Assembly (NCBI GenBank): GCA_934667425.1
Contig: CAKULV010000014.1
Location: 1-60,494 of the forward strand
Reading direction: 5' to 3'
From: an uncultured Kiritimatiellota bacterium
GTDB lineage: Bacteria > Verrucomicrobiota > Kiritimatiellia > RFP12 > UBA1067
Length of the DNA: 60,494 nucleotides
A program made the position numbers and the translations under genes. Below the pieces are notes generated by a model, which had not been told where the DNA came from, did not search any database, and worked only from the letters and a program-made list of their open reading frames with translations. Of the stretch, positions 7,543 to 16,231 are shown piece by piece; position 1 is the stretch's first letter, and each line of letters opens with the position of its first letter.

Positions 7543-9735
7543 ATGTCTAAAGTTCAATGTTCACAGGTGCGTTTCATTGTGGCGGCGTTTGTCGCGCTGA
7601 CGCTTGGAGCTACGGCGTTTGCGGCGCCGCACAGGCTTAAGAGTGACGAGGAGCGGCTGTCGATCATAAGGCCTGAGGCCGATGGATCCCTGCGGCTTGA
7701 GCCTACGTTCGTGTGCTGCGGACTTGAGTTCGGGGCAAAGAAGGCCATACCGGGCCTGAAGGTCGAGTATCGGAATGTCGGCTCGAAATGCCAAGGCTGG
7801 AACGCGGTTGACGGGAAGTACGCAGTGCATTCTCCGCGAACGATGGACTACCGGCTTTCGTTGCGGGATCTCGACGAGGATACGGAGTATGAGGTGCGTC
7901 TCGTCGATGGATCCGGCAAGGTCGTGAAGGATGGCCGGTTCCGCACATGGGAAAGCGACGTGCCGATAGCCCGTACGGTTCTGCTTGATGCCTCGGGGCC
8001 GCTGCCGAAGACGGTCTCCGCAGCCGGGTCGCCGGACGGATGGATAAGGTACACGGCGGCGGCAGGCACGGTTCTCGACTTCGGCGAGGGGAGCGAGGAC
8101 TGCGTCAACGTGACTGGCGCAAAGTACGTGCTGTTCGACGACATTGTGGTAAAGGGTACCTTCGGCAGACGGGTGTTCAACGTGACCGATTCCAGCCACG
8201 TGCGCTTCCGCAACTGCAACATATCGCGCTGGGGACGGGTCGGAAAGCCTCGCTTTGACATGAAGGGCAGGATATTCGATCCGTCGAAGGAGGCAAAGGG
8301 GTACGGCATAAATTTCGACGGTGCGATCGAGATCGGGCGCGGGTGCTACGGCGTTGTCGTCGAACGCTGCTACATCCACGATCCGCGTGGACGGGCAAAC
8401 AGCTGGTTCTATTCGCATCCGGCGGGACCGGAGGCTGTGGTGATGGCAAAGCCAAACGGGGCGACCGTCCTTCGTTGGAATGACTTTGTCGGCAGCGATT
8501 GGCATCGCTTCAACGATGCTGTTGAGTCCGCCGGCAACTTCGACGAGGATGGCGGGTTCAACCGCGACGCGGATGTCTACGGGAATTTCATGGCCATGTG
8601 CAACGACGACTGCATAGAGATGGACGGTGCGCAGCGCAACGTGAGGAACTTCGACAACCGCTACGAATCGGCGCTATGCGGGGTGTCGGTGCAGGGGTGC
8701 ATGGCAGGCCCAAGCTACTGCTACCGAAATGCGTTCTACGGCATGTGCGACGAATTCGGCTCTTCCGGGCAGACCGTCAAGACTGGCGGCGGACTCCACG
8801 GGCCGGACGCCCGCCTCTATCTTGAGGACAACCTGTTCTGGGGCGATGGCGTTGGCGTGATCATGATGAGTACGCTCAACTCGCTCTGCGCCAGGAACAG
8901 GTTCTGCGGCAAGCAGGCTATACACAAGAAGGACTGCTCCCCCGGATCTTCATATCAGGACAACCAGGAAGGGCTGTCCATCGCGGAAGGGGACCTCGAT
9001 CCGTCGGTGCCGGTACGGCCGTTGCCTTTTGTGCTGGACAGGGCCCGCTATTCCGGATTCAGGGTAAAGGGCGGCATGGCGTCCCCTGCGGCGATAACGG
9101 TGACGGCAAAAGGCGGGGATGCCGCCAGCCGCTTCCGCATAGTGAAGAACGACGTCTTCGACTGGATAGACGTCACCCCTTCGGAGGGTGTGATCCCCGC
9201 CAACGGTTCCGTCGAGCTTTGCGTGAGGGTCGATGCGAAACGGATGAAAGACCGCAGGAATTATCGCGGGGCCTTTCAGGTGACGGCCCCAAACGGCCTT
9301 TCCCGCCCGTTCTCGATATATGCTGAGACGGATTTCGTCCCTCCATACCGGGCCGAGAAGGCCGGCGAGTTCGCGCTCTACCTTCCAGATGGCGGGAAGG
9401 AGGGCGAGTACCGCTCCCTGACCTCCAAGACGATGCGGGAGTTCCCGTTCGATGTGCCGCACGATGGCGTCTACTATCTGATGATACATGGCATGGGGTC
9501 GTCGAGGCTCATGGTTTCGGTCGATGGGGCTGAGCCGGAGCCATCGCGGCAGCAGGTGGCCGATGGGTATCCGGTCTGGACGATGGTTGCGCCCGGCAGG
9601 AAGTTCGGCGACATGAGCTGCCCGTTCAGGTTCAAGGCAGGGAGGCACACGCTCAAGATGTCCGCAAAGTGGGGCGAATTCCGTTATGACGGCATCGTCC
9701 TCACCGATTCTCCCGGGTCGTTCGAGCCAAGGTAG
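7543..9735 (+). CDS. Secreted right-handed beta-helix protein, probable polysaccharide-acting protein
   Basis: The 730-residue product begins with a Sec signal peptide (positively charged start, VAAFVALTLGATAFA, cleavage before APHR). Residues about 170-470 have the rhythm of parallel beta-helix rungs (NVTDSSHVRFRNCNISRWG, VVERCYIHDP, VYGNFMAMCNDDCIEMDG, YLEDNLFWGDGVG), as in pectate-lyase-like and related carbohydrate-active folds. A beta-sandwich-like C-terminal part follows (about 520-730), with a segment YLMIHGMGSSRLMVSVDGAEP that resembles a ligand-binding accessory domain. An FN3-like stretch precedes the helix (DLDEDTEYEVRLVDGSGKV). Preceded by GGAG seven bases before ATG. Substrate is unknown and no catalytic residues can be named confidently. 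Confidence 0.7.
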   Translation: MSKVQCSQVRFIVAAFVALTLGATAFAAPHRLKSDEERLSIIRPEADGSLRLEPTFVCCGLEFGAKKAIPGLKVEYRNVGSKCQGWNAVDGKYAVHSPRTMDYRLSLRDLDEDTEYEVRLVDGSGKVVKDGRFRTWESDVPIARTVLLDASGPLPKTVSAAGSPDGWIRYTAAAGTVLDFGEGSEDCVNVTGAKYVLFDDIVVKGTFGRRVFNVTDSSHVRFRNCNISRWGRVGKPRFDMKGRIFDPSKEAKGYGINFDGAIEIGRGCYGVVVERCYIHDPRGRANSWFYSHPAGPEAVVMAKPNGATVLRWNDFVGSDWHRFNDAVESAGNFDEDGGFNRDADVYGNFMAMCNDDCIEMDGAQRNVRNFDNRYESALCGVSVQGCMAGPSYCYRNAFYGMCDEFGSSGQTVKTGGGLHGPDARLYLEDNLFWGDGVGVIMMSTLNSLCARNRFCGKQAIHKKDCSPGSSYQDNQEGLSIAEGDLDPSVPVRPLPFVLDRARYSGFRVKGGMASPAAITVTAKGGDAASRFRIVKNDVFDWIDVTPSEGVIPANGSVELCVRVDAKRMKDRRNYRGAFQVTAPNGLSRPFSIYAETDFVPPYRAEKAGEFALYLPDGGKEGEYRSLTSKTMREFPFDVPHDGVYYLMIHGMGSSRLMVSVDGAEPEPSRQQVADGYPVWTMVAPGRKFGDMSCPFRFKAGRHTLKMSAKWGEFRYDGIVLTDSPGSFEPR

Positions 9736-9755
9736 CCTTGGGGGCGGTTCGGGTG

Positions 9756-9764
9756 TGCTATAAT
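9756..9764 (+). promoter_or_regulatory. Extended -10 promoter upstream of the ParE-like gene
   Basis: TGcTATAAT at 9756-9764 with no good -35. The predicted start near 9771 gives a leader of about 58 bases containing a small CCGG/CCGG stem. Confidence 0.65.
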
Positions 9765-9828
9765 ACCCGGCCATCGCCGGTTTGAGGCGAGGGGACATAA
9801 ACAGCGGTTGAAACATATCAGTTAGGCA

Positions 9829-11682
9829 ATGGCAAACTACGACGACAGCAACATCAAGCACCTGAGCGCGATGGAACACATCCGCCGCCGCATAGGCATG
9901 TACATCGGACGGGCGGGCAACGGATCGGACTACGATGACGGCATATACGTGCTGATGAAGGAAGTGATCGACAATTCCGTCGATGAGTTCATAATGGGGA
10001 ACGGGAAGCGCATCGAGATAAGCCTGGACTGGAATTCCGGGCGGTGCGCGATCCGCGACTATGGGCGCGGAATACCGCTCGGCAAGGTAATAGACTGCGT
10101 GTCGGAGCTCAACACCGGCGGAAAGTTCGACACGGAATCCTTCCAGTTCTCCGTTGGCATGAACGGCGTAGGCACAAAGGCCGTGAATGCGCTTTCGGAC
10201 GAGTTCCACGTAAGATCCGTCCGGGACGGCGAGTTCTCCGAGGCGATATTCGCGAAGGGCGTACTCCAGTCCAAGAAGCGCGGCAAGCTCAAGGATCCCG
10301 GCGAGCGCAACGGGACGTTCGTAAGTTTCCTGCCCGACGCGACGATATTCAAGAACTTCAAGTTCCGTGAAGAGCACGTGATGCGCAGGCTCAAGATGTA
10401 TGCCTACCTGAATGCCGGGCTTACGCTTGTCCTGAACGGCGAGCGCATATGCTCGGACGACGGCCTTAACGACCTCATAGCGGACGAGGCCCAGTTCGAA
10501 AAGCTCTACGTGCCGTTCCATTTCAGGTCAAAGACGCTGGAATTCGTGTTCACGCACACCAACAGGTTCTCCGAGGAATACTATTCGTTCGTCAACGGGC
10601 AGCACACGACGGAGGGCGGAACGCATCTCACGGCCTTCAAGGAGGGCCTGACGAAGGCCCTGAACGAGTACTCCAGGAAGAAGTTCGATGGCGACGACGT
10701 GCGGGAGGGGATAGTGGGCGCCATATCCATCCGCATGCAGGAGCCGACGTTCGAGGGTCAGGCGAAGACCAAGCTCGGCTCGCCTGAGATACGCGCAGAC
10801 CTCGTGGCGAACATCAAGCGGGAAGTCGAGACTCTGTTCCACAAGTTCCCTGCGGAGGCGGACAAGCTCATAAAGAAGGTTGATGACACATCCAAGCTCC
10901 GCAGCCAGCTGAACACGATCAAGAAGCAGGCCAGGGAACGGAGCCAGGCGGTGAGTGTGCGCGTGCCGCAGCTCAAGGACTGCAAGAACCACCTGCACCT
11001 CGACCGGAAGGAGAAGGCGGGCAAGAAGGGGTATGGCGAGGACACGATGATATTCCTCACGGAGGGCAAGTCCGCAGGCGGCACCCTCGGCAACGCGCGG
11101 GACGCGATGAACCAGGCCGTATTCTTCCTGAGGGGCAAATGCCTCAACACGTGCGGACTGAACAAGGACGTACTCTACAAGAACGAGGAATTCTTCAACC
11201 TGATAAAGACGCTCGACATAGAGGACTCGCTCGAGCACCTGCGCTACGGGAAGATAATCTTCGCGACGGATGCCGATGTGGACGGGCTCCACATACGCAT
11301 GCTGCTCACCACGTTCTTCATGCGCTTCTACCGCCAGCTGATAATGGACAGGCGCGTCTTCATCCTTGAGACGCCCCTGTTCAGGGTCCGCAACCCCAAG
11401 GCAAAGGACTCCGGGCAGTACTACTGCTTTACGGACGAGGAGCGCGAGAAGGCCATAAAGGCCTGCGGCAAGAACTGCGAGATCACGAGATTCAAGGGGC
11501 TTGGCGAGCTAAACGCCAAGGAGTTCAAGGAATTCATCGGCCCCGGCATGCGCCTCACCCCAGTCACGTGCGGGGACGACTCCGAGGCGGACAAGACCAT
11601 AAAGTTCTACATGGGCGGCAACACCCCGGAGCGGAGGGAATACATCATGGAGAACCTCGTCTGCGACGCTTCCGATTTCTGA
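9829..11682 (+). CDS. Type IIA topoisomerase ATPase subunit (ParE/GyrB type)
   Basis: This is the ATP-hydrolysing B subunit that works with a ParC/GyrA partner to pass DNA strands. The 617-residue product has the GHKL ATPase motifs EVIDNSVDEF, DYGRGIP and VGMNGVGTKAVNALS, the transducer domain, and the TOPRIM motifs EGKSAGGTLGNARD (near residue 412) and DADVDGLHIRMLL (near 481), then FKGLGELNAKEF close to the end. Length is closer to E. coli ParE than to GyrB, and there is no insertion in the TOPRIM region. EGKSAGG replaces the common EGDSAGG. No A-subunit gene lies in the window, so gyrB cannot be excluded; the compact form favours topoisomerase IV. Confidence 0.88.
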   Translation: MANYDDSNIKHLSAMEHIRRRIGMYIGRAGNGSDYDDGIYVLMKEVIDNSVDEFIMGNGKRIEISLDWNSGRCAIRDYGRGIPLGKVIDCVSELNTGGKFDTESFQFSVGMNGVGTKAVNALSDEFHVRSVRDGEFSEAIFAKGVLQSKKRGKLKDPGERNGTFVSFLPDATIFKNFKFREEHVMRRLKMYAYLNAGLTLVLNGERICSDDGLNDLIADEAQFEKLYVPFHFRSKTLEFVFTHTNRFSEEYYSFVNGQHTTEGGTHLTAFKEGLTKALNEYSRKKFDGDDVREGIVGAISIRMQEPTFEGQAKTKLGSPEIRADLVANIKREVETLFHKFPAEADKLIKKVDDTSKLRSQLNTIKKQARERSQAVSVRVPQLKDCKNHLHLDRKEKAGKKGYGEDTMIFLTEGKSAGGTLGNARDAMNQAVFFLRGKCLNTCGLNKDVLYKNEEFFNLIKTLDIEDSLEHLRYGKIIFATDADVDGLHIRMLLTTFFMRFYRQLIMDRRVFILETPLFRVRNPKAKDSGQYYCFTDEEREKAIKACGKNCEITRFKGLGELNAKEFKEFIGPGMRLTPVTCGDDSEADKTIKFYMGGNTPERREYIMENLVCDASDF

Positions 11683-11707
11683 TGGGGAAAAAACATGAAA
11701 TACCCTC

Positions 11708-11736
11708 TTGCTTTTTCTTGCGGATTATGCTTTAAT
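11708..11736 (+). promoter_or_regulatory. Promoter of the alpha ribosomal operon
   Basis: TTGCTT (11708-11713) and TTTAAT (11731-11736) are 17 bases apart, and the -10 is preceded by TGc (extended -10). It lies just before rpmJ and indicates independent transcription from the topoisomerase gene. Confidence 0.65.
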
Positions 11737-11777
11737 ATACGCTCTTTTTGACACAGGAAGAAAAGCAGAGACTCATC

Positions 11778-11891
11778 ATGAAAGTTCGCAGCTCAGTTCG
11801 TCGCATATGCGAAAATTGCCGCATTGTTCGCCGCAAGGGCGTGGTGCGCGTCATTTGCACCAATCCACGACACAAACAGCGTCAGGGTTAA
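11778..11891 (+). CDS. rpmJ: Large ribosomal subunit protein bL36
   Basis: A 37-codon gene reading MKVRSSVRRICENCRIVRRK and ending PRHKQRQG, which matches the whole length of bL36. The zinc-ribbon pattern is complete: Cys-x2-Cys (CENC) and Cys-x4-His (CTNPRH), so this is the zinc-binding (C+) form. It precedes rpsM by 22 bases, the usual rpmJ-rpsM order. The -10 box of the operon promoter lies about 40 bases upstream. It is easily missed because of its size. Confidence 0.95.
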   Translation: MKVRSSVRRICENCRIVRRKGVVRVICTNPRHKQRQG

Positions 11892-11913
11892 CTAACCAGA
11901 AGGAAACAATCAC

Positions 11914-12300
11914 ATGCCGAGACTCATGGGTGTGGACATTCCGGGCAAGAAGCACAGCCGCTTTGCGCTCCGTTATATCCACGGTATTGGACCGAAACGT
12001 GCGGATGAAGTGCTTGCCGCATGCAAAATCGAGCCTTCAAAGAAGGCCGACGACCTCACACAGGATGAGATCCACGCCATCACAACTTTCATTCAGGATC
12101 ATTATCGCGTAGAGGGTGACCTCCGCCGCGAGGTGTCCCAGAACATCCGCCGTCTGATCCAGATTGGATCGTATCGCGGTCTCCGCCACAAGAAGGGTCT
12201 CCCTGTGCGTGGCCAGCGTACGAAGACCAATGCGAAGACGCGCAAGGGCAACCGTAAGGCATCGTCCGCCGCGATTCGCGGTGCGGCGCCGAAGAAGTAA
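11914..12300 (+). CDS. rpsM: Small ribosomal subunit protein uS13
   Basis: uS13 sits in the head of the 30S subunit and contacts the 50S subunit and the P-site tRNA. The 128-residue product starts MPRLMGVDIPGKKHSRFALRYIHGIG and contains the conserved SYRGLRHKKGLPVRGQRTKTNAKTRKG near its end. A short Ala/Ser/Lys tail follows. It has an AGAAGGAAA ribosome-binding site and lies between rpmJ and rpsK in the standard alpha-operon order. Confidence 0.97.
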   Translation: MPRLMGVDIPGKKHSRFALRYIHGIGPKRADEVLAACKIEPSKKADDLTQDEIHAITTFIQDHYRVEGDLRREVSQNIRRLIQIGSYRGLRHKKGLPVRGQRTKTNAKTRKGNRKASSAAIRGAAPKK

Positions 12301-12327
12301 GCTCTTTTTTGAACCAACAGGAAAGCA

Positions 12328-12801
12328 ATGAGCGAAGAAACACTCAAGCAGCCCGAAGTCGCCGCAACTGCGGCGCCGATTGCTGCCTCTGAAGCCGCCG
12401 AAGGGGCGGCCGCTGGCGCCGCAGCGCCAACCAAGAAGGTACGTGCTGGCAAGTCGATACCTGCCGGTATCGCGTTTATCCGCAGCACGTTCAACAACAC
12501 GCAGGTGTCGATTGCCGATGCCCGCGGTGGTGTCATCGCCTGGAGTTCCGCCGGCAAGGCAGGCTTCAAGGGTTCCCGCAAGTCAACGGCGTTTGCAGCG
12601 ACGATGGTGGCGCAGGATGCCGCCCGTACGGCTGTTGCCAAGGGGATGCACGAGTGCGAAGTGCGTATGCAGGGTGCCGGGCAGGGCCGTGAGTCGGCTG
12701 TCCGTGCGATTCAGGCTGCCGGCATTCGCGTAACGATGATCACTGACACGACGCCGCTCGCGCACAACGGGTGCCGTCCGCGTAAACGGAGGAGAGTGTA
12801 A
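12328..12801 (+). CDS. rpsK: Small ribosomal subunit protein uS11 with Ala-rich N-terminal extension
   Basis: uS11 forms part of the 30S platform near the E and P sites. The core (FIRSTFNNTQVSIADARGGV ... HNGCRPRKRRRV) is typical. The 157-residue product carries an unusual N-terminal extension of about 35 residues rich in Ala, Glu and Pro, compared with about 129 residues in most bacteria. The start is supported by AGGAAA upstream; an internal in-frame ATG that would remove the extension is not evident. The stop is one base before the rpsD start. Confidence 0.96.
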   Translation: MSEETLKQPEVAATAAPIAASEAAEGAAAGAAAPTKKVRAGKSIPAGIAFIRSTFNNTQVSIADARGGVIAWSSAGKAGFKGSRKSTAFAATMVAQDAARTAVAKGMHECEVRMQGAGQGRESAVRAIQAAGIRVTMITDTTPLAHNGCRPRKRRRV

Positions 12802-12802
12802 A

Positions 12803-13411
12803 ATGGGTCGCTATACAGGTCCAAGGACTAAGATTTCCCGTCGTTTCGGCGAGCCGATTTTCGGGCCGGACAAGGTTCTTGAGCGTCGTCCTAACCCTCC
12901 AGGGCAGCACGGCGCCAACAAGCGTCGCAAGAAAATGTCGGAATATGGCGTTCAGCTCCGCGAGAAGCAGAAGGTCAAGGCCATCTACGGCATGCGCGAA
13001 AAGCAGTTCCGCCTTTTCTTTGAGCGTGCGAAGGCCAAGCAGGGCGTTACGGGTGACATCATGCTCGCGATGTGCGAGTGCCGTCTGGATAACGTTGCCT
13101 ACCGTCTCGGCCTTGCTCCAACGCGTGCCGGGGCCCGTCAGCTTGTGTCCCACCGCCATGTGACGGTGAACGGCGAGATATGCAACATTCCGAGCGCGAT
13201 TGTTCGTCCAGGCGATACGGTTTCCGTGCGCGAGAAAGATCGCAACATGGTGTCGGTCGTGGAATCGCTCAAGGGCCACAAGTCGCCTGCCGTGGGCTGG
13301 CTCGCATGGGATGAGGCCAAGATGCAGGGAACGCTGCAGAGCGTCCCGATGCGCGAGGAGATCCCAGAAAACGCAGAGATGCAGCTCATAGTCGAACTCT
13401 TCAGCCGCTGA
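12803..13411 (+). CDS. rpsD: Small ribosomal subunit protein uS4
   Basis: uS4 is a primary 16S rRNA-binding protein and nucleates 30S assembly; in several bacteria it also represses the alpha operon. The 202-residue product has MGRYTGPRTKISRRFGEPIFG, the S4 RNA-binding domain (RLDNVAYRLGLAPTRAGARQLVSHRHVTVNGE) and the usual C-terminal NAEMQLIVELFSR. It is strongly coupled to rpsK (one-base spacing, GGAGGAG site inside the rpsK end). There is no N-terminal zinc-cysteine cluster, so it is the C-minus form. Confidence 0.97.
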   Translation: MGRYTGPRTKISRRFGEPIFGPDKVLERRPNPPGQHGANKRRKKMSEYGVQLREKQKVKAIYGMREKQFRLFFERAKAKQGVTGDIMLAMCECRLDNVAYRLGLAPTRAGARQLVSHRHVTVNGEICNIPSAIVRPGDTVSVREKDRNMVSVVESLKGHKSPAVGWLAWDEAKMQGTLQSVPMREEIPENAEMQLIVELFSR

Positions 13412-13456
13412 TAGTTCGGGTAACAGTTTTTTCCACTTTCTCAAAGGAGGTTTTTC

Positions 13457-14455
13457 ATGCCGATCCGTTTGAGCCGTTTTGAGATGCCGCATAATATCGA
13501 CAAGGATGAGAGTACCGCCACGGGTACGTACGCTCGCTTTGTCGCAGAGCCGTTTGAGATTGGCTATGCGCGTACGATAGGGAATTCCCTGCGCCGCGTG
13601 TTGCTCTCTTCGATAGAAGGGTGCGCGATCTCCAGCGTCAAGATTGCAGGCGTCCATCACGAGTTTGCGACGATTAAGGGTTGTGCAGAGGATGTCACGG
13701 ATATAATCCTCAACCTTAAGCGGGTTCTGCTGAAGTCTTACACGCGTGACCTTAAGTCGATCACGCTGAAGAAGAAGGGGCCGTGTACGGTCTATGCGGG
13801 CGATTTCGCCGAAGGCAATTCAATCGAGGTGCTCAATCCCCGTCAGGAGATATGCACCCTTGAGGCTGACGGTAGCCTTGACCTTGAGTGCGAGCTTAAG
13901 ATCGGGCGTGGCTTCTGCCTTGCGGACGCGAACAAGACCCCCGACCAGGAAATCGGGCGCATTGCGATTGATTCCATCTTCTCGCCTGTCACGCGCGTCA
14001 ACTTTCTCGTTGAGAACACGCGTGTCGGCCAGCGTACGGACTACGAGAAGCTCATCCTCGACGTCTGGACGGATGGGCGCGTTACGCCAGACGATGCGCT
14101 CAAGACGGCCGCAGCGGTTCTCCGCCGCCATCTTGACGTGTTTGTCGATTATGCGCAGGAGGAGATCCTGGAGTTTGATGAGGACGACAACAAGGGAGCC
14201 AACGAGCGCGAACATCTTCGCAAGCTCCTCAACATGTCCGTCAACGAGATCGAGCTTTCGGTCCGTGCGGCAAACTGCCTCAACAACGCAAACATCGCAA
14301 CAGTGGGTGAACTCGTCTCCAAGACGGAGGCAGATATGCTCAAGTACCGCAATTTCGGCAAGAAGTCGCTTACGGAGATCAAGGACAAGCTCAAGGAGCT
14401 CGGCCTTTGCCTCGGATACAAGTTCGATGCCGATTTGCTTGAATCGAAAAAGTAA
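13457..14455 (+). CDS. rpoA: DNA-directed RNA polymerase subunit alpha
   Basis: The alpha subunit dimerises to start polymerase assembly and contacts UP elements and activators. The 332-residue product has the N-terminal assembly domain (FVAEPFEIGYARTIGNSLRRVLLSSIEGCAI) and the C-terminal domain (MSVNEIELSVRAANCLNNANI ... TEADMLKYRNFGKKSLTEIKDKL) joined by an acidic linker. The ribosome-binding site AAAGGAGG at 13443-13450 is the strongest in the operon, six bases before ATG. An intact C-terminal domain is consistent with activator contacts upstream of -35, as proposed for the 48-51 kb genes. Confidence 0.97.
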   Translation: MPIRLSRFEMPHNIDKDESTATGTYARFVAEPFEIGYARTIGNSLRRVLLSSIEGCAISSVKIAGVHHEFATIKGCAEDVTDIILNLKRVLLKSYTRDLKSITLKKKGPCTVYAGDFAEGNSIEVLNPRQEICTLEADGSLDLECELKIGRGFCLADANKTPDQEIGRIAIDSIFSPVTRVNFLVENTRVGQRTDYEKLILDVWTDGRVTPDDALKTAAAVLRRHLDVFVDYAQEEILEFDEDDNKGANEREHLRKLLNMSVNEIELSVRAANCLNNANIATVGELVSKTEADMLKYRNFGKKSLTEIKDKLKELGLCLGYKFDADLLESKK

Positions 14456-14473
14456 TTTCAGGAGACACTGACA

Positions 14474-14884
14474 ATGCGTCACCAGAGAGTTATAAAGAAG
14501 TTCGGTCGCTCGACAGCGCACCGTGACCTCATGATGAGGAATATGGTCACGAACCTTATCCTCGCCGAAACGATTAAGACCACCCTGCCGAAGGCAAAGG
14601 AAGCCCGCAAGCTTGCCGAAAAGCTTGTTACAATCGCCCGCAAGGGCGACCTCGCGGCCCGCCGCCTCGTGGCAACGCACCTTACGCAGCCAAAGGCCGT
14701 CAAGAAGCTCTTCGGCAAGATCGTTCCTGCGCTTAATGGCCGTAACGGCGGCTACACTCGCATCCTCAAGCTGTACACCCGCAGGGGCGATGCGGCGAAG
14801 ATGGTGCTTTTCCAGTGGGTTTGCGTGGAAGAGATCAAGGACGACGCTCCCGCCGCCGAGACTGCGGCTGCTGAAGCCAAGTAA
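14474..14884 (+). CDS. rplQ: Large ribosomal subunit protein bL17
   Basis: bL17 lies near the peptide exit tunnel. The 136-residue product starts MRHQRVIKKFGRSTAHRDLM and contains LAETIKTTLPKAKEARKLAEKLVT and NGGYTRILKLYTRRGDAAKMVLFQWV, matching the family. An Ala/Glu-rich tail of about 15 residues makes it slightly longer than usual. It closes the alpha operon and is followed directly by a hairpin terminator. Confidence 0.96.
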   Translation: MRHQRVIKKFGRSTAHRDLMMRNMVTNLILAETIKTTLPKAKEARKLAEKLVTIARKGDLAARRLVATHLTQPKAVKKLFGKIVPALNGRNGGYTRILKLYTRRGDAAKMVLFQWVCVEEIKDDAPAAETAAAEAK

Positions 14885-14905
14885 AGAGGGATGGCTCCTC
14901 TTTTA
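14883..14905 (+). terminator. Intrinsic terminator of the alpha operon
   Basis: AAAGAGG (14883-14889) pairs with CCTCTTT (14897-14903) around a seven-base loop, continuing into TTTTAT. The stem begins inside the rplQ stop codon. Confidence 0.7.
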
Positions 14906-14953
14906 TCGCAGGTCGGCGAATCCAGATAAAGGGTCCGTCGGCTTGTTGTTTTC

Positions 14954-15037
14954 GGGCGCGTGGTGAAATGGCAGACACGCTGGATTTAGGTTCCAGTGCC
15001 GGAAGGTGTGAGGGTTCGAATCCCTCCGCGCCCACCA
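14954..15037 (+). tRNA. tRNA-Leu (anticodon TAG)
   Basis: The acceptor arms GGGCGCG and CGCGCCC pair perfectly. The anticodon arm is CTGGA-TTTAGGT-TCCAG, placing TAG at positions 34-36. A long class II variable arm (GTGCCGGAAGGTGTG) and the T-arm GAGGGTTCGAATCCCTC complete the fold. The 3' CCA is encoded. Length 84. It reads CUA and probably other CUN codons. Confidence 0.97.
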
Positions 15038-15085
15038 GTTGGTCTTCAGGCAATAGGTCTTAGCGGCTAACAGCCAATTCTTGCC

Positions 15086-16231
15086 ATGGCGGACTTGAAC
15101 GATACACCCAAGGCGAACCGCATACATATCGCTTTCTTCGGATTGCGGAACGCCGGCAAATCCACCCTTGTCAATGCGTTTGCGGGGCAGGAGCTTGCGA
15201 TAGTGAGCGATGTTGCCGGGACTACCACTGATCCCGTTTCCAAGGCGATGGAAATATTGCCGCTGGGGCCGTGTCTGCTTACCGATACGGCCGGTCTCGA
15301 CGATGTTGGCGCACTTGGCGAAATGAGGGTGAAGAAGGCCTTTGGCGTACTTGCCACAACCGACATTGCTGTATGGGTCGCGGCCGCTCCGGAAAGTGCT
15401 GGAGAATGCCCAGAGTTCCGCCGTTTTTCCGAAGAGTGCCGCAAACACGGCGTGACCATGCTGAGATACAACCGTGGAGATGACGTGGAGAGCCTTCGCA
15501 AGGCCGTGGCGTCCGTCAAGGTCGCCGAATCGACAAGGCCGCTTGTCGGCGATCTTGTGGCGGCAGGCGACAAGGTGCTTCTGGTCTGTCCTCAGGATGG
15601 CAGTGCGCCGAAGGGGCGCCTTATCCTCCCCCAGCAGCAGCTGATACGCGAAATACTGGACGCCGGCGGAATCGCGCAGGTCTGCCAGCCGGATTCGGTG
15701 GCATCGCTTTTTCGGGATGCCGCAGGATGCACGGAGCGGGTCTGCAAGTTTGTGGTGACGGATTCACAGGCCTTTGGGGCAGTGGAATCGACGGTGCCGA
15801 AGAATGTGCCGCTGACGTCTTTCTCAATCCTGTTCGCGCGCGCGAAGGGCGATCTCCAGACGTATTGCGAGGGATTGTCCGCCCTGGGAGGCCTTGAGGA
15901 CGGAGATACTGTTTTGGTTTCCGAGGGTTGCACCCACCACCGCCAGTGCGGCGACATAGGGACCGTGAAGATTCCACGTGCCATAGGCAGGCTTACCGGC
16001 AAGAGGCTGAATTTCGTCTTCAGTTCGGGCGGCGAATTCCCTGTGGACAAAACCAGGCCGAACCTGGTAGTACACTGCGGCGGATGCATGCTCACGAGAC
16101 GGGAGGTGCAGCGACGCATATCCGTTGCGAAGGAAGCCGGGGCGCCAATCACGAATTACGGTCTGGCGCTTGCGGCGGCGAACGGCATTGCCGTGGATCC
16201 TGTGACCTGCATGGTGGCCCGCAGGGCTTAG
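15086..16231 (+). CDS. hydF: [FeFe]-hydrogenase H-cluster maturation GTPase HydF
   Basis: HydF is the scaffold on which the diiron part of the [FeFe]-hydrogenase active site is assembled before transfer to the hydrogenase. The 381-residue product has an N-terminal Era-like GTPase domain (P-loop FFGLRNAGKSTLVN, DTAGLDDVG), a dimerisation domain, and a C-terminal iron-sulfur domain with the family signature: Cys282-x-His284 and His330-Cys331-x2-Cys334 (VVHCGGCML). This signature separates it from other Era-like GTPases. HydE, HydG and the hydrogenase are not in the window. Its TAG stop overlaps the stop of convergent rnhB. Confidence 0.93.
   Translation: MADLNDTPKANRIHIAFFGLRNAGKSTLVNAFAGQELAIVSDVAGTTTDPVSKAMEILPLGPCLLTDTAGLDDVGALGEMRVKKAFGVLATTDIAVWVAAAPESAGECPEFRRFSEECRKHGVTMLRYNRGDDVESLRKAVASVKVAESTRPLVGDLVAAGDKVLLVCPQDGSAPKGRLILPQQQLIREILDAGGIAQVCQPDSVASLFRDAAGCTERVCKFVVTDSQAFGAVESTVPKNVPLTSFSILFARAKGDLQTYCEGLSALGGLEDGDTVLVSEGCTHHRQCGDIGTVKIPRAIGRLTGKRLNFVFSSGGEFPVDKTRPNLVVHCGGCMLTRREVQRRISVAKEAGAPITNYGLALAAANGIAVDPVTCMVARRA

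Noticed and set aside
8950..10521. 523-codon antisense frame
   Set aside because: Crosses the boundary of the beta-helix and topoisomerase genes; no domain.
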